Positions 52,904-62,297 are shown, numbered from the stretch's first letter. The stretch: DNA of 64,000 bases from Firm-04 sp964463355 (GCA_964463355.1 CAYXBP010000005.1:56243-120242); one strand, 5' to 3'. Program-made: numbers and translations. Notes: generated by a model not told the origin, from the letters alone.

Positions 52904-54550
52904 TTGTTGTGTACTCTTATGATGGCGATTAGTAATCCCATCGCGATTGCGGCAATTCTCATCGCACTGATCGCTGGTGGCGGTCTGGGCGCAGTGATTG
53001 CGGCAAAAAAAGCCACAAAAAAGGGCTTCGATGAGGGCGTTGCTCATCGAAAAATGGAGGCGGAAGCCGCCATTGGTAGTGCGGAAACCGAAGCGGAGCG
53101 TATCCGTGCCACTGCTGAAAAGGATGCTGACAGCCGCAAAAAGGCGGCCATGGTGGAGGCAAAGGACGAGATCTTCAAGTTGCGTTCTGAGGCAGAGCGT
53201 GAGTTGAAAGACCGTCGCGCAGAGATGTCGCGCCAAGAACGTAGAGTGCAGCAGAAAGAGGAAAACCTCGACAAAAAGGCTGATCAGTATGAGCGCAAGG
53301 AAGAAGCCTTGCAGGAAAAGTTGCGCGCTGCGGATGCGCATCTTGCCGAGGCGGAGGCTGCAAAAAAAGCTTCTGCGGAGGAGATCGAAAAGCTCAAGAA
53401 AAGCCAGTTGGATATGTTGGAGCGTATCTCTGAATTTAGTCGTGAGCAGGCGAGAGATTATCTGCTGACACAGGTAGATGCCGACCTGACCCACGAAAAG
53501 GCAGTGCGTATCACCGCCTATGAGCAGCAGGTTAAAACTGGTTGCGAAGATATCGCAAGACGCTATATTGCGTTGGCGATTGCCAAGTGCGCTGCCGAGC
53601 AGGTTTCGGAGGTGGCGGTATCCGTTGTGCCGCTGCCCAATGACGAAATGAAGGGCAGGATCATCGGGCGTGAGGGCAGGAATATCCGCACCTTGGAAAC
53701 ACTCACAGGCGTGGATCTCATCATTGATGATACCCCCGAGGCAATCACCCTTTCCTGCTTTGATCCCGTTCGCCGAGAAGTCGCGCGCATTGCCCTTGAG
53801 AAACTCATCGTCGATGGCAGAATCCACCCGGCAAGCATTGAAGAGAAGGTGGATAAGGCACGCAGAGAAGTGGAAAAGCGTATCAAGCAGGAAGGAGAAC
53901 GCGCCGTTCTGGAAACCAATGTCCACGGTGTGAATCCCGAATTGGTGCGTCTGTTGGGTCGCCTGACCTTCCGTACCAGCTATCGCCAAAATGTGCTGAA
54001 CCATAGCATCGAGGTCGCAATGCTTTCGGGTATTCTTGCCTCTGAGCTTGGCGTGGATGCCAATATGGCGCGCCGTGCAGGTTTGCTCCACGATATCGGA
54101 AAAGCACTGACGGCGGAGATCGAAGGATCTCACGTTGCCATTGGCGTGGATGTTTGCCGCAAGTATAAGGAATCCAATGAAATTATTCACGCCATTGAAG
54201 CCCACCACAATGATGTGGAGCCGAAAACCGTGATTGCGTGTATCGTGCAGGCAGCCGATGCCATTTCTGCTGCTCGCCCTGGCGCACGCAGTGAGAATAT
54301 CGACAGCTACATCAAGCGTCTGCAAAAGCTGGAAGAAATCTGCACCTCTTATGAGGGCGTGGAGAAGTGCTTCGCTATGCAGGCAGGCCGCGAGGTTCGC
54401 GTGATGGTCAAGCCTGAGGTCATCAACGATGAGAAGATGGTTCTGGTGGCACGTCAGATCGCGAAGCAGATTGAGGATGAGATGGAGTATCCTGGTCAGA
54501 TTAAGGTCAATCTCATTCGTGAGAGTCGCGCGGTAGAAGTCGCAAAATAA
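52904..54550 (+). CDS. rny: Ribonuclease Y
   Basis: Membrane-anchored endoribonuclease initiating mRNA decay. The 548-residue protein has an N-terminal membrane helix (about 10-33), a long coiled coil rich in Glu, Lys and Ala (about 40-190), a KH domain with MKGRIIGREGRNIRTLE (about 245-262), and an HD domain with LLHDIGKAL (about 392-400) and IEAHHNDVEP. The start is TTG at 52904, since AGGAGGA lies seven bases before it; the ATG at 52919 is too far from that site. A terminator-containing leader precedes the gene. Confidence 0.96.
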   Translation: MLCTLMMAISNPIAIAAILIALIAGGGLGAVIAAKKATKKGFDEGVAHRKMEAEAAIGSAETEAERIRATAEKDADSRKKAAMVEAKDEIFKLRSEAERELKDRRAEMSRQERRVQQKEENLDKKADQYERKEEALQEKLRAADAHLAEAEAAKKASAEEIEKLKKSQLDMLERISEFSREQARDYLLTQVDADLTHEKAVRITAYEQQVKTGCEDIARRYIALAIAKCAAEQVSEVAVSVVPLPNDEMKGRIIGREGRNIRTLETLTGVDLIIDDTPEAITLSCFDPVRREVARIALEKLIVDGRIHPASIEEKVDKARREVEKRIKQEGERAVLETNVHGVNPELVRLLGRLTFRTSYRQNVLNHSIEVAMLSGILASELGVDANMARRAGLLHDIGKALTAEIEGSHVAIGVDVCRKYKESNEIIHAIEAHHNDVEPKTVIACIVQAADAISAARPGARSENIDSYIKRLQKLEEICTSYEGVEKCFAMQAGREVRVMVKPEVINDEKMVLVARQIAKQIEDEMEYPGQIKVNLIRESRAVEVAK

Positions 54551-54562
54551 TCGCAAACAGAT

Positions 54563-54601
54563 GCGCATGATTTTCCGCCATGGACGGTCATGCGCTTTTT
54601 T
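54563..54601 (+). terminator. Terminator after rny
   Basis: GCGCATGA pairs with TCATGCGC, followed by six Ts. It also precedes the next gene's ribosome site by a few bases, so read-through may feed that gene. Confidence 0.88.
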
Positions 54602-54617
54602 GCAAAGGAGTGCCGTT

Positions 54618-56168
54618 ATGCCCAAAACCATATTTCATACTACGGAACAATCCAATTTTATTCTGAATCTTGATCTTGACCGCTACCGCGCATTTTGCGT
54701 TAAGCTGTTGTTTGCAATGCTTGTGGCGGTGGCAGGCTCTGCCTGCGTTTTTCAGTTGACCTATGCCGTTAATGGTGAACTTTCTAATATGCTCGGTGAT
54801 GGCGGCTTTGGCAGCGTGCTTGCGCTGCTGTTAATCGCATTGCGCAGTATTTCAGTTGTGTTTTCCGTTGGCGGTGTTGTTACCATGATTGCCACGGTCA
54901 TCGGTCTCATGCGCGGTCAGTTCAGCAAAGCTACTGCGCTGCCTTATCTGCTGGTGCTTGGCGGATTGGTCTGGGGCACGGTTTCGCTGATCAATTCCTT
55001 TGACAACAGCACCTCGTTTTTCGGCTTGAATGGTAGGGATGAAGGCCTTCTTTCACTGCTGATTTACGGTTGCGTGTTCTATCTTGGTTCAATGCTGCGA
55101 CGCAAGGAGAATCTCAGTAAAATCGTCACCCTGCTGTTGGGATTAGGCATCGCACAGGGGGTGTGGGGCTTGATACAGAGCCTGCCGCTACCCTCCTTCC
55201 CCAATGCGTATCGCATGGTGGATCCGCTGCTGTATCAGAATCTGTATCTGCCATCTGGATTTACCGATAGTCCTATCACCTTTGCAATGCTGCTTGGCAT
55301 GATGCTTGCAGTTGCTATTCCCTGTGCAATGCTTAGCGAATCCGCAAAACAGCGTACACTTGCTTATATATGCTTGGGAATCAGTGGCGTGTTGTTGCTG
55401 AAAACACAAACCATTGCGGGCGTGATTGCGGCGGCAGTTGCAGTGGTTCTCGTGGTTGTGTTATGGTGCATGAAGCATAAGTCAGCCCCCGCAAAGCATT
55501 GGCTTACTCCTGTGATATTAGTGGGCGCATTGATGGTATCCTTTGGTTGGAGCTGGATCTCCCCTACGCTCAATGGTTCCTACAAAACCTACAACAACGA
55601 ATCGCTGCAAAACGGCTACGAGTTTTATGATGGCGGGATCGTCTGGGATGATAGCTTTTACCGTTTGGCAACTTCAGGGCCCTACGCTTCTTATGTGGAG
55701 CATGATTTTGATATCTACGATGCAGCCTCTGTGCTTCAATATTGCCACGCGGAAGGTCGTAGCGTCATGAAGAAGTATCCTTTGGTGGGTACAGGCCCAG
55801 ATAATTTCACCTATTCGCAGTTGCGTTCCAGTATGGAGATTTTTCAGAATGCCAATAGTATCGACCGACCCTATAACGATTACCTCTACATTGCAGCGAC
55901 CCGTGGTATTCCATCACTGCTGCTGTATGTGGCACTGCTTGCGGTTGCATTGTGGATGGGTATCGGGCATTATCGTAAGACAAAGCATTGGGCGTATCTT
56001 GCGGCGGTTGGCGGCGTGATTTGCTTTGCGCTGACCGCATTTGTAGGCGTATCCGTGCTGACAGTGACACCCGTGTTGTGGATGCTGTTGGGCATCCTGG
56101 TAGGTGAGCCCTTGAGCGATGCTGCACTGCAAAAGGCAAAGCCTGCATCAAGCGAAAAAAAGCTTTGA
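54618..56168 (+). CDS. O-antigen-ligase/Wzy-like polytopic membrane protein
   Basis: Membrane protein of 516 residues with about twelve helices. A large extracytoplasmic loop (about 310-410) contains the region FYRLATSGPYASYVEHDF and, before the final helices, KYPLVGTGPDNF. The latter resembles the GxGxxxF motif of the O-antigen ligase/polymerase family (Wzy_C). Members join or polymerise lipid-linked glycans at the membrane; the substrate is not predictable, and there is no glycan cluster next to it. AAAGGAG precedes the ATG. No separate promoter is clear, so it may depend on read-through from rny. Confidence 0.8.
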   Translation: MPKTIFHTTEQSNFILNLDLDRYRAFCVKLLFAMLVAVAGSACVFQLTYAVNGELSNMLGDGGFGSVLALLLIALRSISVVFSVGGVVTMIATVIGLMRGQFSKATALPYLLVLGGLVWGTVSLINSFDNSTSFFGLNGRDEGLLSLLIYGCVFYLGSMLRRKENLSKIVTLLLGLGIAQGVWGLIQSLPLPSFPNAYRMVDPLLYQNLYLPSGFTDSPITFAMLLGMMLAVAIPCAMLSESAKQRTLAYICLGISGVLLLKTQTIAGVIAAAVAVVLVVVLWCMKHKSAPAKHWLTPVILVGALMVSFGWSWISPTLNGSYKTYNNESLQNGYEFYDGGIVWDDSFYRLATSGPYASYVEHDFDIYDAASVLQYCHAEGRSVMKKYPLVGTGPDNFTYSQLRSSMEIFQNANSIDRPYNDYLYIAATRGIPSLLLYVALLAVALWMGIGHYRKTKHWAYLAAVGGVICFALTAFVGVSVLTVTPVLWMLLGILVGEPLSDAALQKAKPASSEKKL

Positions 56169-56200
56169 AGTGATCCTTGCAGTTGCAGTCAATGAAACAG

Positions 56201-56234
56201 AAAGCCGTGCTTCTATGTAGAACACGGCTTTTGC
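56201..56234 (+). terminator. Terminator after the Wzy-like gene
   Basis: AAAGCCGTG.TTCTA pairs with TAGAA.CACGGCTTTT, a long stem ending in T residues. Confidence 0.85.
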
Positions 56235-56362
56235 TATGGTAGAATGGTCGATTCTACGATGAAATGCGCTATTCCACCAGCAGTAGAATGCACGCGGATA
56301 CGTGGTTTTTAGCGGTAGAATTGGTGTTCTCGTATTGGGAGTGTCCATAGGTGTGGAGTAGG

Positions 56363-56391
56363 TTGCTTTTTTCGTGCGAATGGGGTATCAT
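56363..56391 (+). promoter_or_regulatory. Promoter of the hemolysin III gene
   Basis: TTGCTT, 17-base spacer, TATCAT, about 58 bases before the start codon. Confidence 0.6.
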
Positions 56392-56448
56392 AGAACTGTA
56401 AGAAGCAACGGATTACTCAATTTCATACCTTTGAAAGGAAGATGACTT

Positions 56449-57126
56449 ATGGTATGTGCAAGAACGCCTTTGCGTGATCGTGTGATGCCCACTTATACAC
56501 GCGGCGAGGAGATTACCAACATGACAACCCATATTGTGGGCGCGGCAATCGGTGTGCTGATTTTGGTGTTCAGTGTCCTTATCGGAGCAAAGCATCAGGA
56601 TCCATGGGCTGTGGTAAGTGGCAGCATCTATGGGGCATCCGTGGTGGCATTGTTTTCGGTATCCAGTATCTACCATGGTCTGAAAGACTGCATGGGCAAG
56701 CGCGTGATGCAGATTATTGACCATTGCACCATTTATTTTATGATTGCAGGAACATATACGCCAATTCTGTTGGCAGGTATACGCGAGAGCGATCCTACAA
56801 AAGCATGGGCGGTGTTTGGCGTGGAGTGGGGCTGTGCTGCCGTTGCAGCGGTGTTCACTGCCATTGATTTGAAAAAGTATTCCAAATTGAGCATGATATG
56901 TTACCTTGCCATGGGTTGGGCGGTGATTACGGTACTGCGTGCAACCATCCATACCATGACGATTACCGGGTTTCTTTGGCTGCTTGCAGGAGGTATTTTC
57001 TATACGATCGGCGCGATTCTTTATGGGATGGGAAAAAAGCATCGTTATGTGCATAGCATTTTCCATTTGTTTGTGAATATTGGCTGTCTGCTACAGGCGG
57101 TTGCCATTCTACGATATGTTCTGTAA
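56449..57126 (+). CDS. Hemolysin III family membrane protein (PAQR-like)
   Basis: Seven-helix membrane protein of 225 residues. The family signature NMTTHIVGAAIG (about 24-35), SSIYHGLKD (about 72-80), IDHCTIYFMIAGTYTP (about 90-105) and the C-terminal HSIFHLFVNIGC (about 203-214) place the conserved His/Asp/Ser residues of the presumed zinc-dependent hydrolase site. Despite the family name, a hemolytic role is generally unproven. GAAAGGAAG precedes the ATG. Confidence 0.92.
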   Translation: MVCARTPLRDRVMPTYTRGEEITNMTTHIVGAAIGVLILVFSVLIGAKHQDPWAVVSGSIYGASVVALFSVSSIYHGLKDCMGKRVMQIIDHCTIYFMIAGTYTPILLAGIRESDPTKAWAVFGVEWGCAAVAAVFTAIDLKKYSKLSMICYLAMGWAVITVLRATIHTMTITGFLWLLAGGIFYTIGAILYGMGKKHRYVHSIFHLFVNIGCLLQAVAILRYVL

Positions 57127-57203
57127 AACGGCGTTTGATATGAAAAAGCGGCATTTCCCGATACAAGGAGATGCCGCTTTTTGTGTATGCAAATCGTATG
57201 ATA

Positions 57204-58385
57204 TCATAGCTTGTGCTGATAGATTACCGTGGCTTCAATCTGTGTGCGACCAATGCGTAATTCTGTGATGAGCTGCCGCCATAGTGCTACGGAATCTGGC
57301 ACACCATCAGCGAGAAATTGTTGCCGCAGCATGGCTTCCAGATCTTCTACGCGCATGGAAGGATTGGTACAGCAGTTGCCCTTTTTGCGCCCACTGCATT
57401 GCAGCCGTGGATGAGGGGCTGTGGTATCGCGCAAAGTCATTACAGCACCGCATTCGCCGCACAGGGCAATCCCTTTCAGCCAATGCGATGCCGCCTTCTG
57501 CCGTGTACGCTTTGCCAGTGCATTTTGTGCCGCCGCAAACAGTTCGCGGCTGATGATTGGCTCAACCGTAAGGCTGCACCATTGGGCAGGGGACAGGGAA
57601 CGCTTTTGCTTGCACTTGTGGCTGATGCGTTCACTGCGATGTAATTGGAGATCACCCATATACACGGGATTTTGCAGAATCCTGCGTACGGTCACGTCGC
57701 TCCATACAGGATTAGCCTCTTTGCCGATTTGCAGCATTCGTGGAGTGGGTATCTTTTGTGCCGTAAGATTTTTGGCAATTTGTCGCAGGCTCTGTCCGCT
57801 TGTCGACTGCATAAAGATCCATTGTATGACAGCACACCACTCGGCATTGGGAACAATCGTATTCTTCACGCGGCGATATCCAAAAGGAACAGTTGCCAGT
57901 GTGCAGATTCCCTTTTGCCTTCTTGCTTGTAAGGCACTGCGAACTTTGTGGGAGATATCACGGGCATACCAGTCGTTCATTACCGCGCGTATAGGAAAAA
58001 ATTCGTTGGCGGGGTGGGCAATGGCAGTATCAATGCCATCGCTGATAGCGATAAACCGTATGCCATGGGCAGGAAACCATTGTTCGAGAAGTTGCCCTGT
58101 GTGGATGTAATCGCGGCTTAAACGTGACAGATCTTTTGTGATAATTGTACGGATATGTCCTTCTTGTGCAAGGGCAAGCATCTGTTGAAATGCCGGTCGT
58201 TCCCATACCACACCAGAATAACCGTCATCCGTAAAAATATCATAAACTGCAAAGCGCATTTGTGCGGCATATTGCAGCAGCATCGCACGTTGACTGGCAA
58301 TGCTTTCAGATTCCTGCATCGTGCCGTCATCTCGTGAAAGCCGTAGGTACAGTGCCGTATCGCCCCTTAGTGATTGAGCCACCAT
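57204..58385 (-). CDS. Large serine recombinase overlapping tspO
   Basis: Site-specific recombinase of about 393 residues. The resolvase domain (about 8-150) starts ALYLRLSRDDG with the nucleophile serine, followed by SQRAMLLQYA, FTDDGYSGVVWERP and TKDLSRLSRD. The recombinase domain (about 165-270) has PFGYRR and IPTPRMLQIG. A zinc ribbon (CGECG, later C residues, about 320-350) follows. The coiled-coil tail is shorter than in large phage integrases. The start (MVAQSLRGD) overlaps the last 19 bases of tspO and lacks a ribosome site; an upstream frame running through tspO is open but unlikely. It is separate from the recombinase pair beyond tRNA-Met. Confidence 0.85.
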   Translation of the reverse strand: MVAQSLRGDTALYLRLSRDDGTMQESESIASQRAMLLQYAAQMRFAVYDIFTDDGYSGVVWERPAFQQMLALAQEGHIRTIITKDLSRLSRDYIHTGQLLEQWFPAHGIRFIAISDGIDTAIAHPANEFFPIRAVMNDWYARDISHKVRSALQARRQKGICTLATVPFGYRRVKNTIVPNAEWCAVIQWIFMQSTSGQSLRQIAKNLTAQKIPTPRMLQIGKEANPVWSDVTVRRILQNPVYMGDLQLHRSERISHKCKQKRSLSPAQWCSLTVEPIISRELFAAAQNALAKRTRQKAASHWLKGIALCGECGAVMTLRDTTAPHPRLQCSGRKKGNCCTNPSMRVEDLEAMLRQQFLADGVPDSVALWRQLITELRIGRTQIEATVIYQHKL

Positions 58386-58852
58386 ACGCCGACAGTGAGA
58401 TACAGTGCAAAGCTGCACCACAGCAAATAGGGAATCTGCAAGCCTGCGGCGACACTGGAGATCCTTTGGTAGTTGCGTATCATGATGCAGATTGACGTGA
58501 TCAGTCCTATGGTCCAGATCACAGCGAAGCCGTACCATCCAAGCCCGAAAAACCAGAGCATCCAGCAGAAGAAAAAGGTCAGTTGAACCCAAAAAGCGGT
58601 TACAGCGTTGTCATACAGGGGACGTTTTGCTGTTGGTTTTCTGCACCAGATCAGTCCGATGCCAATGCCCATCAGAATGAGCAAAATGCTCCATACAATA
58701 GGGAATACGAGCATTGGCGGTGTAAGCAGCGGTTGTTGCACAGATGAAAAACCACGCAGACCATTTACCGTCATCCATGCAGCAATACCGCCTGTCAACA
58801 GACAGAGCATCACGCCAAGTATGATCGGTTTTCGGCATTCTTTCCAGTTCAT
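58367..58852 (-). CDS. TspO/MBR family membrane protein
   Basis: Five-helix membrane protein of about 161 residues of the translocator/benzodiazepine-receptor family, whose members bind tetrapyrroles or sterols. Helices lie at about 12-30, 48-68, 80-100, 104-124 and 130-155. WSILLILMGIGIGLIW and the Trp/Phe-rich QLTFFFCWMLWFF match family positions. The second ATG is taken as start because AAGGAG lies nine bases before it. The 3' end overlaps the serine recombinase gene on the same strand. Confidence 0.88.
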   Translation of the reverse strand: MNWKECRKPIILGVMLCLLTGGIAAWMTVNGLRGFSSVQQPLLTPPMLVFPIVWSILLILMGIGIGLIWCRKPTAKRPLYDNAVTAFWVQLTFFFCWMLWFFGLGWYGFAVIWTIGLITSICIMIRNYQRISSVAAGLQIPYLLWCSFALYLTVGVWWLNH

Positions 58853-58939
58853 ATGCATTCACTCCTTTTGCATAGTTTATGAAAAGAAAGCTTGTTTCAT
58901 GCCTTTTTTATGAAAAATACCGTTTTTCTAAAAATAGTA

Positions 58940-58968
58940 TTGACTTTACACCGAACTTGTGGTATGAT
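58940..58968 (+). promoter_or_regulatory. Promoter of tRNA-fMet
   Basis: TTGACT, 17-base spacer, TATGAT, about 30 bases before the tRNA. Confidence 0.8.
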
Positions 58969-58999
58969 ATATGAGTCGTCTTGATACGGTGTTCGATAT

Positions 59000-59075
<76 letters not shown>

Positions 59076-59081
59076 CATCTA

Positions 59082-59121
59082 AACGCAACGATTGATACAA
59101 AATCGTTGCGTTTTTATTTTT
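59082..59121 (+). terminator. Terminator after tRNA-fMet
   Basis: AACGCAACGATT pairs perfectly with AATCGTTGCGTT, then TTTATTTTT. Confidence 0.93.
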
Positions 59122-59183
59122 GCCAAAAACGCCGTATCTGCGTTATTTCTGCCCTGTTTGGCAGAGGACGATTTTACCCCTAT

Positions 59184-59353
59184 CGTTTCTTTGGAGAAAA
59201 ATAAGAGAGCAAAGAAACAAAATGAAAGTGCAAAGAAACGGAGGGGGTGGGGGTTGCATTTTACCGTTTCGTTGGTCTTTCACCGTTTCTTTGGAGAAGT
59301 GCCGTTTCTTTCCTCAATTGCCGTTTCTTTGGTGTTTTTCAGCGTTTCTTAGC
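59184..59353. repeat. Phased array of CGTTTCTTTGG repeats
   Basis: Copies of CGTTTC(T/G)TTGG or close variants begin at 59265, 59284, 59303, 59322 and 59343, that is at 19, 19, 19 and 21 bases. One more direct copy begins at 59184, and two inverted copies (GCAAAGAAAC) lie at 59209 and 59230. There is no gene here. The array sits between initiator tRNA-Met and the 3' end of the first serine recombinase and looks like a protein-binding array. Confidence 0.8.
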
Positions 59354-59402
59354 TTGGATAATAAAAAAATCAGGGGCGTTTTTACACGCCCCTGAATGCA
59401 TT

Positions 59403-60977
59403 TCATATCTTGATTTCCGTCCCGTCCTTAAACAGGAAAATCATACCGCCGTCCCTGCATATCGTAACATGGTCAATTGCTTTCAGCCATAAGTCCTCTG
59501 AAAATTCAGTAATCACATCATGCCCACGCAGCGTTTCGGCATAATGCAGGATGAATTTCAGCTTGCTTTCCATCGCTTCCTTTTTGGAAACCAGTGCGTC
59601 ACGCTTTGCCTTTAGCGACTCATAACGCTGCACCAGTTTTTCATATTCAGCCTTGTAAAGCTCCTGCTTCATTGGCTTCACAGAATTTTGCTGTATCAGA
59701 TTCCGTGTCAGCTCTGCAACAACATCCATTTCCTGCGTGACTTTCTCAATAGCAGTATCATCAGAATTTGTGAAATTCTCGCTTAACAGCAGGCAATTCT
59801 CGATGATCTCATCCTTGTTTTCAAGAACACGATTCATTGCCAGGATGAACTTATCCTTGATATGCTCCTCGTACAAATGCGGCGTCGTACATTTCTCGCC
59901 ATTCTGAAATTTATGATTGCACTGCCATATCACACGGCGGTATTTTGATGTTGAGTGCCAGACCTTTGAGCCATAATATCCGCCGCAGCACTCGCAAATC
60001 AACCTTGCCGTAAAAATATTCTTGCTGTTGTACTTCCTGCCGAGCCGCTTTCTGCGGAGATATTCTGCCTGCACCAGTTCAAACTCCTCCGGCGGAATAA
60101 TGGCAGGATGGGACTCCTCCACATAATACTGTGGCACTTCACCCTCGTTGACCTTTGTCTTTTTTGTAAGAAAATCCACAGTGAATTTCTTCTGAAGCAA
60201 TGCCGACCCCTTGTATTTTTCATTGGTGAGAATACTCTCAATTGTAGAGGTCGTCCACACTTCCTTACCGCCAGGTGTCGGAATATTCTTGAACGTCAGC
60301 GTTTCCGCAATATGATGGGGTGTACTGCCGTGCATGAAACTGCGGTAAATCAAACGGACAATCTCTGCTTCCTCCGGTACAATTTCAGGAAGTCCGTCCT
60401 CACCCTTACGATAGCCGAGAAACCGACTGTAGGGGAGTGAAACCTTACCGTCAGCCATTCTCTTACGCTGTCCCCAGGTGACATTTTCGGAGATGGAACG
60501 GCTTTCTTCCTGTGCAAGGGAGGACATAATCGTGATGAGCAGCTCACCCTTAGAATCTAAGGTGTAAATATTCTCTTTTTCAAAATATACCTCCACGCCT
60601 CTTTCTTTCAGTTTACGGACGGTTGTCAGAGAATCGACAGTATTTCGTGCAAAACGGCTAACGGACTTTGTGACAATGAGGTCGATTTTTCCATCCAGAG
60701 CGTCCGCAATCATACGGTTAAAGCCGTCACGATGTCTTGTGTTAGTTGCGGAAATACCCTCGTCCGTGTAAACTCCAACAAACTCCCAATCGGGGCGTTT
60801 CTGAATATAGTCCGTGTAATAGCTGACCTGTGCAGCGTAGGAGGTCTGCTGTTCTTCAGAATCAGTTGATACTCTCGCATAGCCTGCAACACGTCTTTTT
60901 GCAGTGCTTTCAAGAGGTACAAAGGTCGCAGGGTGCAGCCTTGCAGGGATTTTGGTTACTACGGGCATTTGTGCCAT
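59403..60977 (-). CDS. Large serine recombinase A of the mobile element
   Basis: Recombinase of 524 residues. The N-terminal resolvase domain has GYARVSTDSEEQQTSYAAQ (catalytic serine about residue 37), DEGISATNTRHRDGF and TKSVSRFARNT. The recombinase domain (about 190-290) contains LGYRKGEDG and SILTNEKYKGSALLQKK. A zinc ribbon (CECCGGYYGSKVW) and a long coiled coil (about 400-470) follow, as in TnpX/phage-type integrases. It overlaps the upstream recombinase gene by 19 bases. Two such enzymes in tandem are typical of integrative elements and prophages in gut Firmicutes. Confidence 0.93.
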   Translation of the reverse strand: MAQMPVVTKIPARLHPATFVPLESTAKRRVAGYARVSTDSEEQQTSYAAQVSYYTDYIQKRPDWEFVGVYTDEGISATNTRHRDGFNRMIADALDGKIDLIVTKSVSRFARNTVDSLTTVRKLKERGVEVYFEKENIYTLDSKGELLITIMSSLAQEESRSISENVTWGQRKRMADGKVSLPYSRFLGYRKGEDGLPEIVPEEAEIVRLIYRSFMHGSTPHHIAETLTFKNIPTPGGKEVWTTSTIESILTNEKYKGSALLQKKFTVDFLTKKTKVNEGEVPQYYVEESHPAIIPPEEFELVQAEYLRRKRLGRKYNSKNIFTARLICECCGGYYGSKVWHSTSKYRRVIWQCNHKFQNGEKCTTPHLYEEHIKDKFILAMNRVLENKDEIIENCLLLSENFTNSDDTAIEKVTQEMDVVAELTRNLIQQNSVKPMKQELYKAEYEKLVQRYESLKAKRDALVSKKEAMESKLKFILHYAETLRGHDVITEFSEDLWLKAIDHVTICRDGGMIFLFKDGTEIKI

Positions 60978-62296
60978 CTCCTCTCTTTTGAAATCCGACC
61001 CGCCTGTTTACGCTTTTCAGCCGTCCAGCTTTCTGAGCGTGAACGATCCTGCCATTCCACAGTTTTCAGCGTGCCATTGTGGAAAATGAACTCCAGCTGA
61101 TTCGGTGCAGGAACGATAATCTGCTCAATTTCAGATTGAAAAATATCCTCATCAAAATCGGGGAGTTCCAATACTTCACAGCAGGTAGCATAGAGCTTTT
61201 CTTCTGGAATCTGCTTTGCTGTCGGACAGAACTTTTTGCCCTTAGTGTTGTAAGTAGAGCAGATCCACACAATACCAGTTGCAGTTGTTTTTCTGCGATA
61301 GTTTTTACCACAGCAACCGCAGAGAATTTTTCCTGTAAAGGGATAAACCGCAACTGTAGATTTCGGAGGAGTGAACCTGTCACCACGGCTTTTAATCAGC
61401 CCTTGTACCATATCAAAAATCTGAGGTTCAATAATTGCTGGGTGCGATTCCTCAACATAGAACTGCGGAAGTTCTCCTTTATTTTTTAGGCATTTCTTCG
61501 TGATATGATTCTCCCGATACGCTTTCTGAAGGAGCATATTGCCTGCATATTTCTCATTTTGCAGAATCCTGCGGATGTCCTCGGTTGTCCACTCGCAGCC
61601 GTTGATGGTCGGGATATTGTCCTCATTCAGCATATTGGCGATTTTCATCTTGCCCATACCGGAAATGTACTCCGAGAAGATTCTTCTGACAATCACGGCT
61701 TCTTCAGGAATAATTTCAAGACTGCCATTAGGTGTCCTGCGATAACCGAGCATCCGCATACTGCTGACACGCCCTTGCTCAAAATCTCGTCGGATACGCC
61801 ATTTCTGATTCTCACTTGCCGAGAAGCTTTCTTCTTGTGCGTAACTGGACAGTATCGTCAGCATTAGTTCACCGTCCGCACTCATGGTGTGAATATTCTG
61901 CTCCTCAAAATAGACATCCACACCGATGTCCTTCAGTTCTCTAACAGTTTCAAGCAGAGTGACGGTGTTTCGGGCAAATCTTGATATAGATTTTGTGATG
62001 ATAAGGTCGATTTCACCATTCCTGCAAGCCGTCAGCATTTTCTGAAACTCTGCACGATTGCTCTTTGTACCCGTCAGAGCCTCGTCTGCATAAATGCCGC
62101 AGAACAGCCATTCGGGATTGTTCTGGATCAGTTCATTGTAATAGCTGACCTGTGCGGACAGGGAATGCAGCATGGCATCCTTGCCGCTGGACACTCTTGC
62201 GTAGGCAGCGACACGCAGTAATCGTGGCTGAATTGGGATTGTGGGTTCAATTTTTTGTATTAATCTTTTCGTAATAACCCCTCCTTCCGATACCAT
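60959..62296 (-). CDS. Large serine recombinase B of the mobile element
   Basis: Recombinase of 445 residues. The resolvase domain has AAYARVSSGKDAMLHSLSAQ, DEALTGTKSNRAEF and TKSISRFARNT. The recombinase domain includes LGYRRTPNG and ILQNEKYAGNMLLQKAY. A zinc ribbon (CGCCGKNYRRK) follows, and the coiled-coil tail is shorter than in its neighbour. Its ATG immediately follows the stop of the small protein upstream, with a purine-rich AAGGAGGGG inside the first codons, so initiation is probably by coupling. It shares domain order with recombinase A but is clearly diverged. Confidence 0.92.
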   Translation of the reverse strand: MVSEGGVITKRLIQKIEPTIPIQPRLLRVAAYARVSSGKDAMLHSLSAQVSYYNELIQNNPEWLFCGIYADEALTGTKSNRAEFQKMLTACRNGEIDLIITKSISRFARNTVTLLETVRELKDIGVDVYFEEQNIHTMSADGELMLTILSSYAQEESFSASENQKWRIRRDFEQGRVSSMRMLGYRRTPNGSLEIIPEEAVIVRRIFSEYISGMGKMKIANMLNEDNIPTINGCEWTTEDIRRILQNEKYAGNMLLQKAYRENHITKKCLKNKGELPQFYVEESHPAIIEPQIFDMVQGLIKSRGDRFTPPKSTVAVYPFTGKILCGCCGKNYRRKTTATGIVWICSTYNTKGKKFCPTAKQIPEEKLYATCCEVLELPDFDEDIFQSEIEQIIVPAPNQLEFIFHNGTLKTVEWQDRSRSESWTAEKRKQAGRISKERRWHKCP

Positions 62297-62297
62297 A

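Noticed and set aside
52676..54631. Open frame of 651 codons on the minus strand opposite rny
   Set aside because: Antisense to RNase Y with no recognisable domains; long antisense frames are expected from the GNC/GNG-rich codons of the coiled coil.
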